Assembly (NCBI GenBank): GCA_944363505.1
Contig: CALVUD010000008.1
Span: forward strand, 1 to 64,000
Source of the DNA: an uncultured Clostridia bacterium
GTDB taxonomy: Bacteria > Bacillota > Clostridia > Christensenellales > DTU072
Reading direction: 5' to 3'
DNA: 64,000 nucleotides
Position numbers and translations under genes: made by a program
Shown: positions 62,468-64,000 of the stretch, in pieces
Layout: the number at the start of each line of letters is the position of its first letter
How positions within the stretch are numbered: position 1 is the first letter of the stretch
The notes under the pieces: generated by a model
Database searches by the model: none
What the model was told of the DNA's origin: nothing
What the model saw: the letters and a program-made list of their open reading frames with translations, nothing else

Positions 62468-64000
62468 AGCGTCGCCTCCTTTGTTTCGCCGTCCGTTTCT
62501 TTTGCCGAAAGCTTTGTCATCAATAGACCTATATCCTCTTTCTTTGCTCCCCTGCCCTCGACTATTCCGCTGACCTTGCCCGCGCAAAGCACCAGTATTC
62601 TGTCGCAAAGATCGATGAGTACGTCAAGGTCCTCGCCTACGTAAATAACCGCGACGCCCTTTTCCTTTTGCTGATTCAAAAGGTGGTAAATCGTATAGGA
62701 ACTGTTTATATCCAGACCTCTGACGGGGTACGCCGCCATAAGCACCGTCGGCGCCGCAGCGATCTCGCGTCCCACCAGCACCTTTTGCACGTTGCCGCCC
62801 GACAGCTTCCTTACGGGCGTCCTGACTCCCGGGGTTACGACCTCGAGGTCGTGAACGATATGTTCGGCAAGTTCTTTGGGGTTCTTTCTGTCCACGAACA
62901 CGAAACGCCCTTTGGTATAGGAACGCAGCATCATGTTATCCACGAGGTCCATGTTGCCCACCAGGCCCATGCCCAGTCTGTCTTCGGGCACGAACGAAAG
63001 CCTGACTCCCAGATCCCTTATCTCTACGGGGGATTTCTGCATCAGATCGACCTCGGCTTCCCCTTTGTTCGGATCGAAATATAAAATATCGCCGCCCGCG
63101 GTCTTTTGCAGTCCCGCAATGGCTTCCAGCAATTCTCTTTGTCCGCTGCCCGCTATCCCGGCGATACCGAGTATCTCTCCCGAACGCGCCGTGAACGACA
63201 CGTCGTCCAGCGCTTTCATGCCGTCGCGGTTCAAAACCGTCAGATTTTTGACTACCAGTCTGTCCTTAACGTTTTCCGGCTCCGCCCTTTCGATGTTCAG
63301 TTCGATTTTTTTACCGACCATCATTTCGGTCAAAGCCTTTTCGTCGGTTTCCGAGGTGTTGACCGTGGCTATATGCTCGCCCTTCCTTAAAACGGCGACC
63401 CTGTCGGATATAGCCATGACCTCGTTCAATTTATGCGTGATGATGATTATGGACTTTCCGTCGTCGCGCATGCGGCGCAGAATGGCGAAAAGTTTATCGA
63501 TCTCCTGAGGGGTCAAAACCGCGGTCGGCTCGTCGAGAATGAGTATTTCCGCCCCGCGGTACAATACTTTTATGATTTCGACAGTCTGTTTTTCGGAAAC
63601 GGACATGTCGTAAATCTTTTTCTTTAAATCTATATCGAATCCGTATTTGGACGAAATGTCCGCGATCCTGCTGATGCGCGATTTCGCCAGATAATCGAAT
63701 TTGAGTTTCTTGCCTAATTTAATGAAAGGAAGCGCGGAGAGTTTAAGTCCGAGCTTCAGTCCCCAAAGAATTTTTTCCCCGGGTTTTACGGGCTTTACTC
63801 CGTTTGACGCCGCAATTACTTTTTCGCCCTCTTCCTTTACGGAATACGGGGGCATGTGTTCCCCTAAAATTATGTTGTCTGCGGCGGTAAAAATGTCGAC
63901 CAGCTTGAAATGCTGGTGTATCATGCCTATTTTCAGCGCGAAAGCGTCCTTCGGCGAACGGATCACAACTTCCTCTCCGCCTACGAAAATTTCGCCTTCG
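62464..64000 (-). CDS. Nucleoside ABC transporter, ATP-binding protein (partial)
   Basis: The start lies beyond the right edge; at least 511 residues are present. It has two ATPase domains. The first lacks its Walker A here (outside the window) but shows GMIHQHFKLV, SVSEKQTVEIIKVL and LILDEPTAVLTPQE. The second has the degenerate Walker A GIAGSGQRELLEA and signature KLSGGNVQKVLVGREI, with AYPVRGLD in place of a usual Walker B Asp-Glu, as is normal in the RbsA/NupO group. It is coupled to the permease genes by a four-base overlap. Reading continues in frame to base 64000 (EGEIFVGGEEVVIRSP), so the GTG at 63966 is not the start. Confidence 0.92.
   Translation of the reverse strand, partial: EGEIFVGGEEVVIRSPKDAFALKIGMIHQHFKLVDIFTAADNIILGEHMPPYSVKEEGEKVIAASNGVKPVKPGEKILWGLKLGLKLSALPFIKLGKKLKFDYLAKSRISRIADISSKYGFDIDLKKKIYDMSVSEKQTVEIIKVLYRGAEILILDEPTAVLTPQEIDKLFAILRRMRDDGKSIIIITHKLNEVMAISDRVAVLRKGEHIATVNTSETDEKALTEMMVGKKIELNIERAEPENVKDRLVVKNLTVLNRDGMKALDDVSFTARSGEILGIAGIAGSGQRELLEAIAGLQKTAGGDILYFDPNKGEAEVDLMQKSPVEIRDLGVRLSFVPEDRLGMGLVGNMDLVDNMMLRSYTKGRFVFVDRKNPKELAEHIVHDLEVVTPGVRTPVRKLSGGNVQKVLVGREIAAAPTVLMAAYPVRGLDINSSYTIYHLLNQQKEKGVAVIYVGEDLDVLIDLCDRILVLCAGKVSGIVEGRGAKKEDIGLLMTKLSAKETDGETKEATL

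Overview
The window looks like a chromosomal segment of a low-to-moderate GC, Gram-positive, Clostridia-like anaerobe, probably an uncultured host-associated lineage. The evidence is strong AGGAGG-type ribosome sites, consensus SigA promoters, lipobox lipoproteins, an oxaloacetate-decarboxylase-type sodium pump subunit, a bifunctional BirA with BioY, a CysE-CysS pair, a NupOPQ-type nucleoside ABC transporter and a small collagen-like, spore-surface-like protein. No plasmid, phage or transposase gene was seen. Taxonomy is inference only.

Layout. 1-8.4 kb: two lipoproteins, a small membrane protein, a zinc alcohol dehydrogenase, a beta-helix protein with a collagen-like motif, and a TetR regulator plus methyltransferase divergent from a two-gene MMPL/RND exporter. 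The TetR and MMPL promoters overlap one inverted-repeat operator. 8.4-16.8 kb: a surface-glycan cluster with two GlfT2-like glycosyltransferases, an acyltransferase fusion and a ferredoxin/FrhB/pyruvyltransferase fusion. The last three genes lie in an AT-rich island with a sharp edge near 10.3 kb. 17-31 kb: housekeeping and accessory genes: RadC-like protein, acetyltransferase, beta-propeller lipoprotein, an AraL/AraM-like pair, AI-2E family transporter, a four-helix membrane protein, CysE, CysS, a zinc-ribbon membrane protein, OadB with a small partner, and BioY-BirA behind a near-perfect BirA operator. 31.4-43.9 kb: one 12.5-kb gene for a 4159-residue surface protein with InlB-type and GLUG-type repeats. 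44-50 kb: a GlmM-GlmU(acetyltransferase) fusion, dihydrolipoamide dehydrogenase, a hypothetical protein, a PIG-L deacetylase and DnaN. 50.0-51.6 kb: an initiator tRNA followed by a tandemly duplicated non-coding palindromic element of about 547 bp. 51.6-64 kb: NAD(P)H-hydrate dehydratase, a membrane protein with two metallophosphoesterase domains, MntP, a diacylglycerol-kinase-like protein, glycerate kinase, phosphopentomutase and the nucleoside ABC transporter, whose ATPase runs off the right edge.

How the genes fit together. BirA, BioY and the biotin-dependent decarboxylase subunit form a biotin-linked neighbourhood. DeoB faces a nucleoside importer, consistent with nucleoside salvage. The GlmM-GlmU fusion performs two consecutive steps towards UDP-GlcNAc but lacks the uridyltransferase. 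The main candidates for new biology are this fusion, the palindromic tandem element beside an odd initiator tRNA, the fused glycan enzyme with an apparently permuted ILEI/FAM3-like tail, and a set of genes whose -10 box sits 6-7 nt before ATG with no ribosome site, suggesting leaderless mRNAs.
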